Made by a program: the position numbers and the translations under genes | From: Natronogracilivirga saccharolytica | GTDB taxonomy: Bacteria > Bacteroidota > Rhodothermia > Balneolales > Natronogracilivirgulaceae | DNA length: 64,000 nt | NCBI RefSeq assembly: GCF_017921895.1 | Contig: NZ_JAFIDN010000001.1 | Coordinates: 62,001 to 126,000 of the forward strand | Direction: 5' to 3' | The notes under the pieces: model-generated | What the model was told of the DNA's origin: nothing | The model's database searches: none | What the model saw: only the letters and a program-made list of their open reading frames with translations | Shown here: piece by piece, positions 1 through 9,342 of the stretch | Numbering within the stretch: position 1 is the stretch's first letter | Layout of the letters: each line of letters begins with the position of its first letter

Positions 1-1390
1 CGGTATATTGCCCGGGCTGGTGTGTGCCACTGGCGAGAACAGCGATACGCTGGCCCATCAGATTGAATACTTCAAGCGTAACCTCAGACTGCTCCGGGAC
101 TTCATACCGGATTTGTGTCTCCGGATTGAACGGGTTCGGGTAATTCTGCTCGAGATTAAATGCCGCCGGTGTAAGGTCACCGGATTCATCAATGCTGGTA
201 GGCTGATATTCTACGTTTACTTCCAGGTCATCAAAATACCAGGTTGAACTTTCGCCACCGTCTCCTACACCACTTTCCTGGAAATCGAAAATCAAGGTTA
301 CCACATCCCATTCGGTTTCAAAACCGGCACCGGACATATCCCAGATCATCTCCTCCCATTCTTGACTTTTTGTGGTATTACCGACGACTTCATATTCGGC
401 CTCGCCATCCTGCTGTTCAACTTTCATCAATATGGGAACATCTTCTCTGGGTGACCAGACTTTCATGGATATGGCAGGGGCATTTTCATCTATGGTAAAA
501 CTTTCATCAATATGTGTGAATGCACCTGCCCAGAAAGGTCCGGCACCTTTAATCATTTTTCCTACCCAGTCACTGCTGTTGCGGTCTGACTGATCGGGAT
601 TTTCCACGCGCTCGACAAATCCTCCTTCAAATCCAAAAAAGGCGAAATTCCAGTTGTAATCCTCATCTTCAAAATCAAGCGGCAGTGTTACAGGATGCAA
701 ATCCTCCGGATTAGCAGGGCCTTCGGGTCTTTCGGCATCCGGGTCAGCTGCATTGACTTCAAGATTGTCGAAGTACCAGGTCCAGTCCTCGCCGCCATCT
801 CCGTCCTGGCCTTCATCGAAGTCAAATATCATGGTAATCTGATCCCAGTCATGAAGTACATTGGCGCCGCTGTATTCCCATGTCAATGTTTCCCACTCTC
901 CGCTGGTTGAAGTCACTGCAAAAGCATCAACCTCGTTTTCACCATCGAACTGCTCGACTTTCAAATTGATCCCGACATTACTGCGGGGTGACCAGACGTC
1001 CATACTGATGGTATAATTTTCATCATCAAAATAGAATGGTTCGTCTACAAGAAAGAATGCTCCTGCCCAGTAGATTACAGCATCCTTTACCATGCGTCCT
1101 ACATAGTCGCTGTCGTTATCTTCATCTTTGTGCGGATTTTCAATGACATCCACGTGGGCGCCTTCAAAGCCCAGAAATACATTATCCCAGTTGATATCCT
1201 GATCTTCGAAATCAAGAGGCAGTGATACGGGGGTCAGGTCCGGTTCGGGTTCATCATCAACGGTGTCGGCAATGACGACGCCATCCGGTCCTGCAGAATT
1301 TGATTCAGATACATTATTAGTGGTCTGTGCGAACAAACCTGATACGGGCAGTAAGGCTGCAATTATTACGGTAAAAATAAAACGATACAT
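1..1390 (-). CDS. Secreted tandem-repeat surface protein with T9SS tail (3' end cut by window)
   Basis: The gene opens at an ATG complementary to 1388-1390 and stays open to the window edge (463 codons visible). Residues 1-22 are a signal peptide ending ..SGLFAQ. Residues about 52-211 and 230-390 are two copies of one domain: both start with LPLDFEDxD and end with TWYFD(N/D)LEVN. This looks like a beta-sandwich carbohydrate-binding module. From about residue 410 comes a type IX secretion sorting domain (EQNYPNPFNPETQIRY, then VFNLMGQRIAVLASG), so the protein is probably exported and surface-attached by T9SS. It lies downstream of susD on the same strand, which suggests a surface glycan-binding partner of the SusCD transporter (inference). 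The repeat, signal peptide and tail are seen directly; the ligand is unknown. Confidence 0.85.
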   Translation of the reverse strand, partial: MYRFIFTVIIAALLPVSGLFAQTTNNVSESNSAGPDGVVIADTVDDEPEPDLTPVSLPLDFEDQDINWDNVFLGFEGAHVDVIENPHKDEDNDSDYVGRMVKDAVIYWAGAFFLVDEPFYFDDENYTISMDVWSPRSNVGINLKVEQFDGENEVDAFAVTSTSGEWETLTWEYSGANVLHDWDQITMIFDFDEGQDGDGGEDWTWYFDNLEVNAADPDAERPEGPANPEDLHPVTLPLDFEDEDYNWNFAFFGFEGGFVERVENPDQSDRNSSDWVGKMIKGAGPFWAGAFTHIDESFTIDENAPAISMKVWSPREDVPILMKVEQQDGEAEYEVVGNTTKSQEWEEMIWDMSGAGFETEWDVVTLIFDFQESGVGDGGESSTWYFDDLEVNVEYQPTSIDESGDLTPAAFNLEQNYPNPFNPETQIRYEVPEQSEVTLEVFNLMGQRIAVLASGTHQPGQYT

Positions 1391-1474
1391 TAGTAATCCT
1401 CTAAAAATAGTAATTTTTGTTGATGTATGAATAGTTTTGTCCGGGGAAAGATTGCATGCCTTCCGGTGAACAAA

Positions 1475-1519
1475 AAAAGATCCCTGTGACCCCGGGAAAT
1501 ATTTCCCGGGGGTCACAGG
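1475..1519 (-). terminator. Strong hairpin with T-run after susD (terminator/attenuator)
   Basis: The sequence 1483-1519 folds into an approximately 18-bp stem (CCTGTGACCCCGGGAAAT against its complement, with one bulged base), followed in minus-strand sense by seven T's (complement of 1472-1478). It sits between the susD stop and the start of the T9SS-tail protein. It is probably an intrinsic terminator or partial attenuator that lowers expression of the downstream gene relative to susCD. Confidence 0.8.
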
Positions 1520-1532
1520 TTAGTCAATTGAA

Positions 1533-3077
1533 TCAGTAGCCGGGGTTCTGCTCAAGTGTTCGGTCCGAAAGGTTGATTTCGGATTGTGGAATCGGCAGCA
1601 AACCCAGCCGTTCGGTCCGAAATTCAATCCGGATGTCACCGTCGGCACGTGCATTAATTGTTTCCGCGGCGGTATCCAGACCCATCCTGAGAAGATCCCA
1701 GTACCTTTTTCCTTCACCGGCAAACTCCAGTCTTCTCTCTTCCATGATGTTCTCACGATTGACCGGAATTTGTTCGAAGTCATCGCCGTAAGCCCTCATT
1801 CTGACCTGATCGAAGTAGTTCTGGGCATCGGATGCTCCGAGTTCAGCGGCCATGAGAAGAACATCCGCAAAACGGATAACCGGACGGTTGTAAGGCCAGT
1901 TGAATTCTAGATTGACGGATGGGAGGTCAGCACGACGAGGATAAAACTTCTTGAACGCGAATCCACGCCATTGATGCATTCCGTCTGCGTCGTGATTTAC
2001 TCCTTCCTCAACCGGATCCAGGATACTCGCGAAATAGCGTGAATCTGCATCCTCATCAAATGATTCCGCCAGGTCGCCTGTTACGGGTTGGAAAGACCAC
2101 CCAGAGATATACTCCGGATGAAAACCGACACCACGCAGACCTGTCATCTGGGATGCCCAGTTGCCGATCGATCCGTTCAGAAAGCCCCAGTCACCAAATG
2201 AGGTTTCGATGTGCTGAACCGAGAAAATGGCCTCATTGTTGTTGTTTCCGTCAGTGCCCCAGAGATCAGCAAAATCATCCAGCAGTTCATGACCGCTGTT
2301 GTTGATCACATCTTCAAGGTGTCCAATTACCTCGGATTCACTTACCGGCGGGTTGCCGACACCAAGCACCGGCTGCGCATAATCCCTGTGGTACAGGAAA
2401 ATACGGCCAAGCATGGACTTCGCAGCCCATGAGGATGCTCTTCCCATCTCATTGGACGGGATGTTATCACGAAGATCGGGAATGATATCCAGCAATTCGG
2501 TAATCATGAAATTGTAGACATCGTCCGGATCGTCCTGGGGGATACGGATATCTTCAGCTACCAGCGGCCGCTCGACAAGCGGAACATAGCCAAAGAAGCG
2601 AACCAGGTCATAGTAGAACAGAACACGCAGGAAGCGAGCCTCTGCAGCCATGATTGCCCGGGTCTCTTCATTGTCGAAAGAAACATCATCGATATTGTCG
2701 AGCAGCAAATTTGCCCGGTAGATTCCCGTAAAGCGGTCAGACCAGATTCCGAGAGCCTTACCGTTGGTTACGGAAATATTATGCCGGTTGAACTCGAGTA
2801 TTTCAGGCTGGTCACCCGGACCGGATCCACCGCCGAAAGCATCATCCGAAAGTACATTGGAGATGAGATCGAACGGGTGAAAGCCTTGATTGTCTCGTCC
2901 ATGATGGAAGGTCAGCACTTCATAGACGGCGAACAGGGCCTGCTGGGCATCCCTTTCAGACTGAAAGAAATTGTCCTGGGTTCGCTCAACCGGCGGCGTG
3001 TGCTCAAGGAAATCATCAACACAGCCGGAAAGCAGCAACAGGCCAAAGAGAGTAATAATTAACGTTAGTCTTTTCAT
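1533..3077 (-). CDS. SusD/RagB-family nutrient-binding outer membrane lipoprotein
   Basis: 514 aa. The N-terminus MKRLTLIITLFGLLLLSGC is a lipoprotein signal with the acylated Cys at residue 19. The rest has SusD-family hallmarks: an N-terminal TPR-like helical region (AEARFLRVLFYYDLVRFFGYVPLV at about 145-170, typical of the RagB/SusD family) and the C-terminal region with ..RRLEFAGEGKRYWDLLRMG. The protein acts on the cell surface as the glycan-binding lid of the SusC channel. It starts 19 bp downstream of the susC stop, so the two are co-transcribed. The substrate cannot be read from the sequence; the neighbouring GH3 and GH1 genes point to a beta-glucan or beta-glucoside. Confidence 0.95.
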   Translation of the reverse strand: MKRLTLIITLFGLLLLSGCVDDFLEHTPPVERTQDNFFQSERDAQQALFAVYEVLTFHHGRDNQGFHPFDLISNVLSDDAFGGGSGPGDQPEILEFNRHNISVTNGKALGIWSDRFTGIYRANLLLDNIDDVSFDNEETRAIMAAEARFLRVLFYYDLVRFFGYVPLVERPLVAEDIRIPQDDPDDVYNFMITELLDIIPDLRDNIPSNEMGRASSWAAKSMLGRIFLYHRDYAQPVLGVGNPPVSESEVIGHLEDVINNSGHELLDDFADLWGTDGNNNNEAIFSVQHIETSFGDWGFLNGSIGNWASQMTGLRGVGFHPEYISGWSFQPVTGDLAESFDEDADSRYFASILDPVEEGVNHDADGMHQWRGFAFKKFYPRRADLPSVNLEFNWPYNRPVIRFADVLLMAAELGASDAQNYFDQVRMRAYGDDFEQIPVNRENIMEERRLEFAGEGKRYWDLLRMGLDTAAETINARADGDIRIEFRTERLGLLPIPQSEINLSDRTLEQNPGY

Positions 3078-3096
3078 AACAGCTTTGAATTAATGA

Positions 3097-6000
3097 TTAA
3101 AAATCGAGGTTGATACCCATGGTGATGGTGCGGGCCTGCGGATAGATGTTACGGTCGATACCCACATCAAGCGCCCAGCTGGAGCCGATTTCAGGATCAT
3201 GTCCGGAATAGCCGGTGAATGTCAGCAGATTCTGCGCAGCTGCATACACTCTCAGCCTGCTTGCACCTATCATGTCCGTAAAGCTGCCGGGCAGAGTGTA
3301 GCCAAGGCTGATATTTCGCAGTCTCACATATGATCCGTCTTCAATGAAGAAATCGGATGGTCGGACATAGTTTCCATTCGGATCATCGATTGTAACTCTT
3401 GGATGATCAGTGGACGGATTTTCTTCGGTCCAGCGATCTAGTACATCATCCTGCCAGTTCGGCATGGAAAGATCGTGGCGTCGTCTTCCACCGGTAAAAA
3501 TGTCATTGCCGAATGACCCGTACCAGAACATGTTCAGATCCCAGTTTCTGAAATCGATGTCAATATTGAGACCCATCGTGAAATCAGGATAGGGATTTCC
3601 GATTTTGACACGATCTTCATCAGTAATCTGACCGTCATCATTCTGGTCAACAAAGATCAGGTCACCGGGACGCGCATCGGGCTGTATTATTTCACCTTCG
3701 GAGTTTACGTGGTCCTCAACTTCCTGCTGAGTCTGGAAAATTCCTGCCGTTTCATATCCCCAGAAGAAAGCAATCGGCTCACCTTCCATGGCCATGGCCA
3801 CATGATCCATAGCAGTGGAAACGCCGGCTCCGAAAAGTCGTCCCTCTTCATTGTCAATAGAGGTAACCTCATTGCGGTTGATGGTACCCGTCAGGCTGAA
3901 GTTGAACTGCCAGTCATCCAGGATCTGACGGTATCCGGCCTCGATTTCAACTCCTCTGTTCTGAATGTTCCCGCCATTGATTGTGGGAGGAGCATTTCCG
4001 ATAAACGCTGGAATCGGAGCGGACAAGAGCAGGCCTTTGGTTCGCTTGTCGTAAACGTCAAGGTTGAAATATACCCTGTGATCCAGGTATGCCGTTTCAA
4101 GTCCGACACTCGTCTGTTCCGAGCGCTCCCATTTCAGAGCCGGGTTTGCAATTTGTGAAGGATAGGCTCCTGTTACTACAGACGGATCCATCCCGAAACC
4201 GTAGCCGGCGTGTGTTGTAATCAGCGGGGTGTAGGTAAACTGTCCGATGTTGTCACTTCCGTTACGTCCCCAGCCTCCGCGAAGCTTAAGAAAGCTGATG
4301 AAATCATTATCTTTGAGAAAATCCTCACGGGAGAGAACCCAGCCAAGTGAGAAGGCAGGAAACGTTCCCCATCGGTTATCAGGTCCGAACTTGGAAGAAC
4401 CGTCAAACCTCAGAACACCTTCAAACATATACCGGTTGTCGTAATCGTAATTTACCCGGCCGAAAAATGATGCCAGCGATTCAATACCCTGACCGCCGAA
4501 ATTGGTCTGATTTTCTTCGTCTGTGCCAACAGAAAGCCATGCATTGTCATAGGTTTCCATGGTCAGGTCATAGGCTGTTCCGCCGAGGTACTCGTTACGG
4601 TAGTCCAAAAGCTCAAATCCGCCAAGCAAACTGAAATTGTGGTCAGAAATCTGATCCTGGTAGCGGATCGTGTGGCTTGTCTGCCAGGTAAACCACTCAT
4701 TCCGTTCCTGGCTCACAGTAGTCGTGCTGTTGGACTCATTTCCTCCAAGATCATAAATCGGAATGAATGTCCGGCTGTCACCATAAGCCAGGTCAAGGTC
4801 AAGCGTTGATCGAACACTCAGCCTGTCGGTGATGTTGAAGTTACCGAAGACACCGCCAACAAATTTGTTTTCGTTCCATTCGGAATTGATGATATCGATA
4901 GCACCGACCGGATTGACAACTTCCTGAGATGCATAGGGGGACTCGGCAAAATTACCGTCTTCATCATACACCGGTGTTACCGGATCGATATTTGCGACCC
5001 GTGCCATGATGCCGCCGAACTCTTCGTTGGGATCGATACCGCGGGTAGTCTTGTTGGTGTAGGTCATTCTTGTCCCGTAATTGAGACGGCCACGGGTATG
5101 ATCCGAATTAACACGGAAAGAAAGTCGCTCAAAGTTGGACTTGCCTTCAGCCACAATACCATCCTGCTGCCGGTATGACATGGATGCGGAGTAGGTGGAT
5201 GTTTCCGAACCTCCGGAAAAACGCAGCGTGTGATCGGTCACCGGAGCATTGTAAAAGAACACCTCATCCTGCCAGTCTGTACCCTGCCCTACTTCACTGA
5301 TTCGGTCATCGATGTCAGGAAATGGAATAGTTCGCCCGTCATTGGCATAACTTTCATTCATGATTTTCATATAATCCGGAGCGTTCAGCAGGTTTGTCTC
5401 TCTCCAGGGGTTCTGAAAGCCGACATAGCCGTTGTAGCTGACCTGCATGGGTCCGGGTGATCCTTCCTGGGTTGTGATCATCACAACTCCGTTGGCACCC
5501 CTGGCACCGTAGATGGCAGTAGCAGAGGCATCCTTGAGGACCTCTATGGACTGAATGTCAGCAGGGTTCAGGTAGTCAATGCCGCCAACCGGCATCCCGT
5601 CTACAACATAAAGAGGTTCGGCATCACCTGTAGTACCGATACCACGAATCCGGACAGTTGCACCGGAACCCGGCTGGCCTGAGTTTTGCATAACGGTTAC
5701 ACCTGCAGTTCTTCCCTGCAGTGCCTGCTCGACGCGCAGCGGTGCAGCCTGTTCAATTTCTCTGGCTTCCATACGTGAAATAGCGCTGGTAACAAGGCTT
5801 CGCTGCTGCAAGCCATAACCGACAACGATCATTTCTTCACCGTAAATGATATCGGGTTCCAGATTGACAGTGATCTCTTCACGTCCGTCAATTTCCACGT
5901 TTTTTGTAACGAAACCGACATAGCGGAAGGTCAGGGTGCCCGACAGCTCCGGAACAGAAAGTGAAAACTCGCCGTTAGTGCCGGTTGCCGTACCAATATC

Positions 6001-6153
6001 GGTATCCTCGTACACGATGTTGACACCGATCAGCTCTTCACCGGTTTCTGCGTCAACAACGGTACCTCTTACGGTCTGTGCATCGGCATAATTAACAGCA
6101 CCGACTAGCATCACCGCAATTAAGATTAGTAATAATGATTTGTATCTGTGCAT
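3097..6153 (-). CDS. SusC/RagA-family TonB-linked outer membrane transporter
   Basis: 1018 aa, the usual length for SusC. Residues 1-25 are a signal peptide (cleavage near YADAQ). Residues about 27-110 are a carboxypeptidase-D-regulatory-like domain (VRGTVVDAETGEELIGVNI). About 118-230 is the TonB-dependent plug, with the SusC signature LYVVDGMPVGGIDYLNPADI and SIEVLKDASATAIYGARGANGVV. The remainder is a beta barrel ending in ..ITMGINLDF with a C-terminal aromatic residue. The protein imports oligosaccharides across the outer membrane together with the SusD encoded just downstream. It is the first gene of the susC-susD-T9SS-protein unit. Confidence 0.97.
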   Translation of the reverse strand: MHRYKSLLLILIAVMLVGAVNYADAQTVRGTVVDAETGEELIGVNIVYEDTDIGTATGTNGEFSLSVPELSGTLTFRYVGFVTKNVEIDGREEITVNLEPDIIYGEEMIVVGYGLQQRSLVTSAISRMEAREIEQAAPLRVEQALQGRTAGVTVMQNSGQPGSGATVRIRGIGTTGDAEPLYVVDGMPVGGIDYLNPADIQSIEVLKDASATAIYGARGANGVVMITTQEGSPGPMQVSYNGYVGFQNPWRETNLLNAPDYMKIMNESYANDGRTIPFPDIDDRISEVGQGTDWQDEVFFYNAPVTDHTLRFSGGSETSTYSASMSYRQQDGIVAEGKSNFERLSFRVNSDHTRGRLNYGTRMTYTNKTTRGIDPNEEFGGIMARVANIDPVTPVYDEDGNFAESPYASQEVVNPVGAIDIINSEWNENKFVGGVFGNFNITDRLSVRSTLDLDLAYGDSRTFIPIYDLGGNESNSTTTVSQERNEWFTWQTSHTIRYQDQISDHNFSLLGGFELLDYRNEYLGGTAYDLTMETYDNAWLSVGTDEENQTNFGGQGIESLASFFGRVNYDYDNRYMFEGVLRFDGSSKFGPDNRWGTFPAFSLGWVLSREDFLKDNDFISFLKLRGGWGRNGSDNIGQFTYTPLITTHAGYGFGMDPSVVTGAYPSQIANPALKWERSEQTSVGLETAYLDHRVYFNLDVYDKRTKGLLLSAPIPAFIGNAPPTINGGNIQNRGVEIEAGYRQILDDWQFNFSLTGTINRNEVTSIDNEEGRLFGAGVSTAMDHVAMAMEGEPIAFFWGYETAGIFQTQQEVEDHVNSEGEIIQPDARPGDLIFVDQNDDGQITDEDRVKIGNPYPDFTMGLNIDIDFRNWDLNMFWYGSFGNDIFTGGRRRHDLSMPNWQDDVLDRWTEENPSTDHPRVTIDDPNGNYVRPSDFFIEDGSYVRLRNISLGYTLPGSFTDMIGASRLRVYAAAQNLLTFTGYSGHDPEIGSSWALDVGIDRNIYPQARTITMGINLDF

Positions 6154-6788
6154 GCTGGTTTAATTTTTGATTTATCTGATTAAGGTAGCGTAATAACATA
6201 ATCCGTTTTGAATCTTTTGCACGGAGAGCAAAGGAGCGGCCATTTTTTGATGATAATCCCGTTTCCAGAACATTCACCAGGTGCTTCATCTCAGTGCAGG
6301 CTCACTCTTAACCAATATATACAAAATTTTTAATCTTGGCGCAAACAATGCAATTTTTTTTCATCATAAAATGATAATTCCTGCTATGAGAGCACGTTCC
6401 ATCCTGCCGGCCAGATAACCGAACCTGGTGCGCGCACCTGCCCTGAAAAGCCTCTAAGCACTATTTTACTGTTACTTATACCGTGAAGCACAGGATAGGT
6501 ACCGATGTGCAACAACTGTGACTTCGACAGAAATTGTATTTTCACCCAAAACCCCAAATCTACCCGGTCATCCACCGAGCTGGCAATACCGGCAATACAA
6601 TAATTTTTCATTAACAGTGCAATATTTTTTACTATTTCATTTTTTTGCATTATTATTCAAGCACAAGCAGCAGCAGTATTACAAGGCAAATCAATGTTGT
6701 ACCCCGGCGAAACCGCACTGCATGCAAGTAAAACGCGGGAGACAATACACATGACTCCATATTTACACTGAAATAATTACCCACCAAG
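6154..6788. promoter_or_regulatory. Divergent intergenic region between susC and the GH3 gene
   Basis: These 635 bp separate two divergently transcribed sugar-utilisation genes and should hold both promoters and any regulator site. For susC the minus strand shows a weak Bacteroidota-type promoter candidate: TTG (complement of 6351-6353), 21 bases, then AAATTTTG (complement of 6322-6329), close to TAnnTTTG. No regulator gene, RNA gene or convincing ORF was seen. Small ORFs in the interval have no coding features. Confidence 0.35.
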
Positions 6789-9125
6789 ATGAATAATGAT
6801 ATGAAACAACATTCTTCTTACCGTTACTATTTGATAATACCGGTGCTGATCGTCGGTCTGGCGCTGGTATACCCTTTTGGCCGGGCATCCTCTGATGTCA
6901 TGGTTTATCAGGATCCGGAAGCTCCAATCGAGGACCGGGTTGAGGATTTGCTCTCACGAATGACCCTGGAAGAAAAAATCGGGCAGATGACTCAGATCAA
7001 CATTTCAGAAATCAACACTGATCGAGAGCATGAAGTAGAGCTGGACCCTGAAAGAGCCCGAAATGTAGCTGCAACCTATCAGATCGGATCTTTCCTGAAC
7101 GGATTTGCCGATACACCCCAACGGTGGTATGATTTCACACGCGAGCTGCAGGAAATTGTCATTGAGGAATCACGGCTCGATATTCCGATGATATACGGAA
7201 TCGACCACATGCACGGAGCAAGCTATTTGCTTGAAAGCACCATTTTTCCACATAACATTAACCTGGCCAACAGCTTCAACACAGAGATGTCCCGCCAGAT
7301 GGGAAAAATCACTGTACTTGAGTCCGCGCACCTCGGTCATCACTGGAATTTTGCACCGGTCCTGGACATTGGCCGCGATCCACGCTGGGCGAGGTTTTAT
7401 GAAACATACGGGGAAGACCCCCACCTGGCTTCTGTTCTCGGCGCTGCATATACGGAAGGACTCGAAGGTGAAGACCGTGTTGCCCCGCACAGAATGGCTG
7501 CTACAGCAAAGCACTTTATTGCATACTCAACACCATTGAGCGGTCACGACCGTTCTCCGGTGGACTTGTCATGGCAAAATCTGCAGGAAGTTCATCGCCC
7601 GCCTTTCCAGGCTGTTGTTGATGCCGGTATCAAAACTGTCATGGTCAACAGTGGAGAGGTGAACGGTGTTCCCGTACATGCATCCAAACCCCTGCTCACC
7701 GACCTGCTCAGAGATGAAATGGGATTTGAAGGCGTCATACTTACTGACTGGGCGGATATTATCAAACTGACTCAGCTTGATGAGGTCGGATTCCAGCAGG
7801 AACATTATCATCATATAGCGGTTGACGAAAAAGAAGCAACTTATCTTGCCATCAAAGCGGGCATTGATGTCAGCATGACGCCTCAGTCTTTCGACTTTGT
7901 TTACCACATGAAAGAGCTCGTAGAAGAGGGTAAACTGACAGAAGAGCGAATTGATGAATCAGTACGAAGAGTGCTGCGGCTCAAGTTTAAGCTGGGACTT
8001 TTTGAAAATCCTTTTCCCACAACCGACTTCTTTGATCTGGTAGGTGCCGAAGAGCATAAAGAAAAAGCTCTGCAATCTGCACGCGAGTCGCTCGTGCTGC
8101 TTGAAAACAACGACGGCCTTCTGCCGCTTGATATCGATCAAACACAGAAGATACTTGTTGTCGGTCCCAGAGCAGACTCGAAAAGAGATTTAAGCGGTGG
8201 CTGGACCCTCGAGTGGCAGGGAGGTCCGGAGGAGATGTACCCGGATGACATCCATACCATCTATACCGGCATCAGCAGTACCTTCAGTGATTCCGAAGTT
8301 ATCCTTATGGAATCCATTGGTGAAGAAGGCGACTCAGAGCGGCAGCGTTTTGAAGATGCGGCTGCGGGTGCTGATGTTATCATAATGGCACTCGGTGAGG
8401 AGCCATATACCGAATTCATAGGTGATATCAACGATCTTACACTTTATGAGGAACAGCTTGAGCTGGCTGATGTCGTTCTTGAAACAGGAACACCAGCGGT
8501 ACTTGTATATGTCGGCGGACGTCCGAGAGTTCTGTCGGAGTCAGCAAGAAACAGTGATGCCATTCTGTTTGCCGGACTTCCCGGATTCAAGGGCGGTGAA
8601 GCTGTTGCCGATATTATATCCGGCAAGTTCAACCCGAGCGGAAAACTGTCATTCACATATCCTGCTGAACCAAGCCACTTTACAACATATGATCACAAGC
8701 ACACCGACAGAGTTACCGCAGCCTGGGAATTCGGACACGGTTTGAGCTACTCTGAATTTGAGATCTCTGATCTGCAGATTAATTCAGAAGAGATTGGTCC
8801 GGATGATTATCTGACTGCTGAAGCAATCGTTACCAATCATGGTCCGATGGCAGGGCAGAAGAATGTACTCTGGTTCCTCCGGAACGAGGTAAGCATCATT
8901 ACACGCCCTGTCCGGCAATTGAAGCATTTTGAGAAAATCGAGCTGGAACCCGGCGAGTCACAAACGGTTTCTTTCAGGATCACTCCCGAAGACCACCTGT
9001 ACTATCCAGACAAGATGGGAGATGATGTTATTGAAAGTGGCTACTATACCCTCATGATTGGTGATGAAAGCACCCGGTTCTATCTGGATGTTCCAGAAGA
9101 CAGAGCAAGTGCTCCAGCTCATTAA
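6789..9125 (+). CDS. Exported glycoside hydrolase family 3 beta-glucosidase
   Basis: 778 aa. An N-terminal hydrophobic segment (residues about 12-33) is an export signal or anchor, so the enzyme acts in the periplasm or at the surface. GH3 domain 1 contains SRMTLEEKIGQM, the KHF(I/L)AY segment and the catalytic nucleophile motif GVILTDW, with Asp320. The (alpha/beta)6 sandwich follows (ARESLVLLENNDGLLPL, ..GFKGGEAVADIISGKFNPSGKL), and the C-terminus carries a fibronectin-III-like domain. It releases glucose from the non-reducing end of beta-linked oligosaccharides. It is divergent from susCD and upstream of a GH1 gene, consistent with one beta-glucan pathway. A second in-frame ATG at 6801 is possible. 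Confidence 0.95.
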   Translation: MNNDMKQHSSYRYYLIIPVLIVGLALVYPFGRASSDVMVYQDPEAPIEDRVEDLLSRMTLEEKIGQMTQINISEINTDREHEVELDPERARNVAATYQIGSFLNGFADTPQRWYDFTRELQEIVIEESRLDIPMIYGIDHMHGASYLLESTIFPHNINLANSFNTEMSRQMGKITVLESAHLGHHWNFAPVLDIGRDPRWARFYETYGEDPHLASVLGAAYTEGLEGEDRVAPHRMAATAKHFIAYSTPLSGHDRSPVDLSWQNLQEVHRPPFQAVVDAGIKTVMVNSGEVNGVPVHASKPLLTDLLRDEMGFEGVILTDWADIIKLTQLDEVGFQQEHYHHIAVDEKEATYLAIKAGIDVSMTPQSFDFVYHMKELVEEGKLTEERIDESVRRVLRLKFKLGLFENPFPTTDFFDLVGAEEHKEKALQSARESLVLLENNDGLLPLDIDQTQKILVVGPRADSKRDLSGGWTLEWQGGPEEMYPDDIHTIYTGISSTFSDSEVILMESIGEEGDSERQRFEDAAAGADVIIMALGEEPYTEFIGDINDLTLYEEQLELADVVLETGTPAVLVYVGGRPRVLSESARNSDAILFAGLPGFKGGEAVADIISGKFNPSGKLSFTYPAEPSHFTTYDHKHTDRVTAAWEFGHGLSYSEFEISDLQINSEEIGPDDYLTAEAIVTNHGPMAGQKNVLWFLRNEVSIITRPVRQLKHFEKIELEPGESQTVSFRITPEDHLYYPDKMGDDVIESGYYTLMIGDESTRFYLDVPEDRASAPAH

Positions 9126-9216
9126 AAATTTTGTTATACAGATTCATTTATCTGTTTCGTTGTCTGCAGGAATATTGAATTAATGCAGAGCTTCAAAATG
9201 TTTCAATACGGAGCGT

Positions 9217-9237
9217 CCCGGCATACATTCTGCCGGG
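9217..9237 (+). other. Small hairpin between the GH3 and GH1 genes
   Basis: A perfect 7-bp inverted repeat CCCGGCA / TGCCGGG with a 7-nt loop lies 92 bp after the GH3 stop. No T-run follows directly, so it is at most a weak terminator or an mRNA stabilising element. Confidence 0.3.
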
Positions 9238-9342
9238 CAACCGGCACGGGCGTTCCGTTTGCTTTTAATGAATTTTTGCATTTATTTGCATTATACATAC
9301 ACATTACGTAATAATACTTCTTGCAACATTTTTTCCTGACTA

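Noticed and set aside
6384-6754. Short ORFs on both strands in the susC/GH3 gap
   Set aside because: No signal, motif or start-region support; low-complexity A/T-rich segments and shadow frames.
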